Positions 63,751 through 64,000 of a stretch of 64,000 nucleotides of DNA are shown piece by piece. Made by a program: the position numbers and the translations under genes. Location: contig NYXK01000071.1 in NCBI GenBank assembly GCA_002685535.1, positions 62,001 to 126,000 on the forward strand. Reading direction: 5' to 3'. Position 1 is the stretch's first letter. Each line of letters starts with the position of its first letter. This stretch comes from Deltaproteobacteria bacterium. Lineage in GTDB: Bacteria; SAR324; NAC60-12. A model generated the notes under the pieces. That model saw nothing but the letters and a program-made list of their open reading frames with translations, made no database searches and was not told the DNA's origin.

Positions 63751-64000
63751 CTACTTCTGCACGTCTGTGATGAGAGATGTACCAGCAGGCTCGAAGAATC
63801 GGGGCAACAACGTGCTCAAGGTGGGTGCTGGCTCTCGCATACTGAAGCGGAGCAACATGACGGTGCGACGTACAGCATACACATCGTCATTGAAATTAAC
63901 CCCCCTCGAACACCGAAGTCTAGGGCTGCCCGTCTGGTCTCCGAACTAGTAATCAGCCCTACATGAGTCTGGGCCGTCTACCAAATTGTGAACTACAATA

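Noticed and set aside
1-64000. CRISPR arrays, rRNA genes, PKS/NRPS backbone genes
   Set aside because: None visible; this is eukaryotic (fungal) sequence and no backbone-enzyme motifs were found.

Overview
64-kb window of a filamentous ascomycete (Pezizomycotina-type) genome: short 45-100 bp spliceosomal introns, Zn2Cys6 regulators, MFS sugar transporters, DUF6594 and RTA1-like families. All gene models below were spliced by hand from GT/AG (one GC/AG) signals and reading-frame continuity; nothing was searched against a database. The left ~13 kb holds a sugar-catabolism-like neighbourhood: aldo/keto reductase, Zn2Cys6 regulator, DHDPS/NAL-superfamily aldolase, cytosolic BNR/sialidase-like beta-propeller, second AKR, MFS sugar transporter. 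Next come a ~2,760-aa, possibly TFIIIC-like protein (13.5-22.2 kb) and a second module of secreted tannase/feruloyl esterase, cytosolic GH78-type rhamnosidase and MFS transporter (26.6-33.9 kb). After these are an NMT1/THI5-like pseudogene, two orphan-type genes, a long gene desert, a Zn2Cys6 regulator (46.2-48.3 kb) and a cyanase (49.4-50.6 kb). From ~50.6 kb to the end the window is gene-poor and accessory-like: an acidic orphan gene, an intact intron-bearing retropepsin-like gene, a DUF6594 gene preceded by ~200-bp-spaced repeats, an RTA1-like relic, and transposon/LTR-like debris. Most interesting candidates: (1) the aldolase/propeller/AKR/MFS/regulator neighbourhood as a possible undescribed sugar-acid catabolic system, (2) the esterase/rhamnosidase/permease module, (3) the stand-alone retropepsin-like gene.
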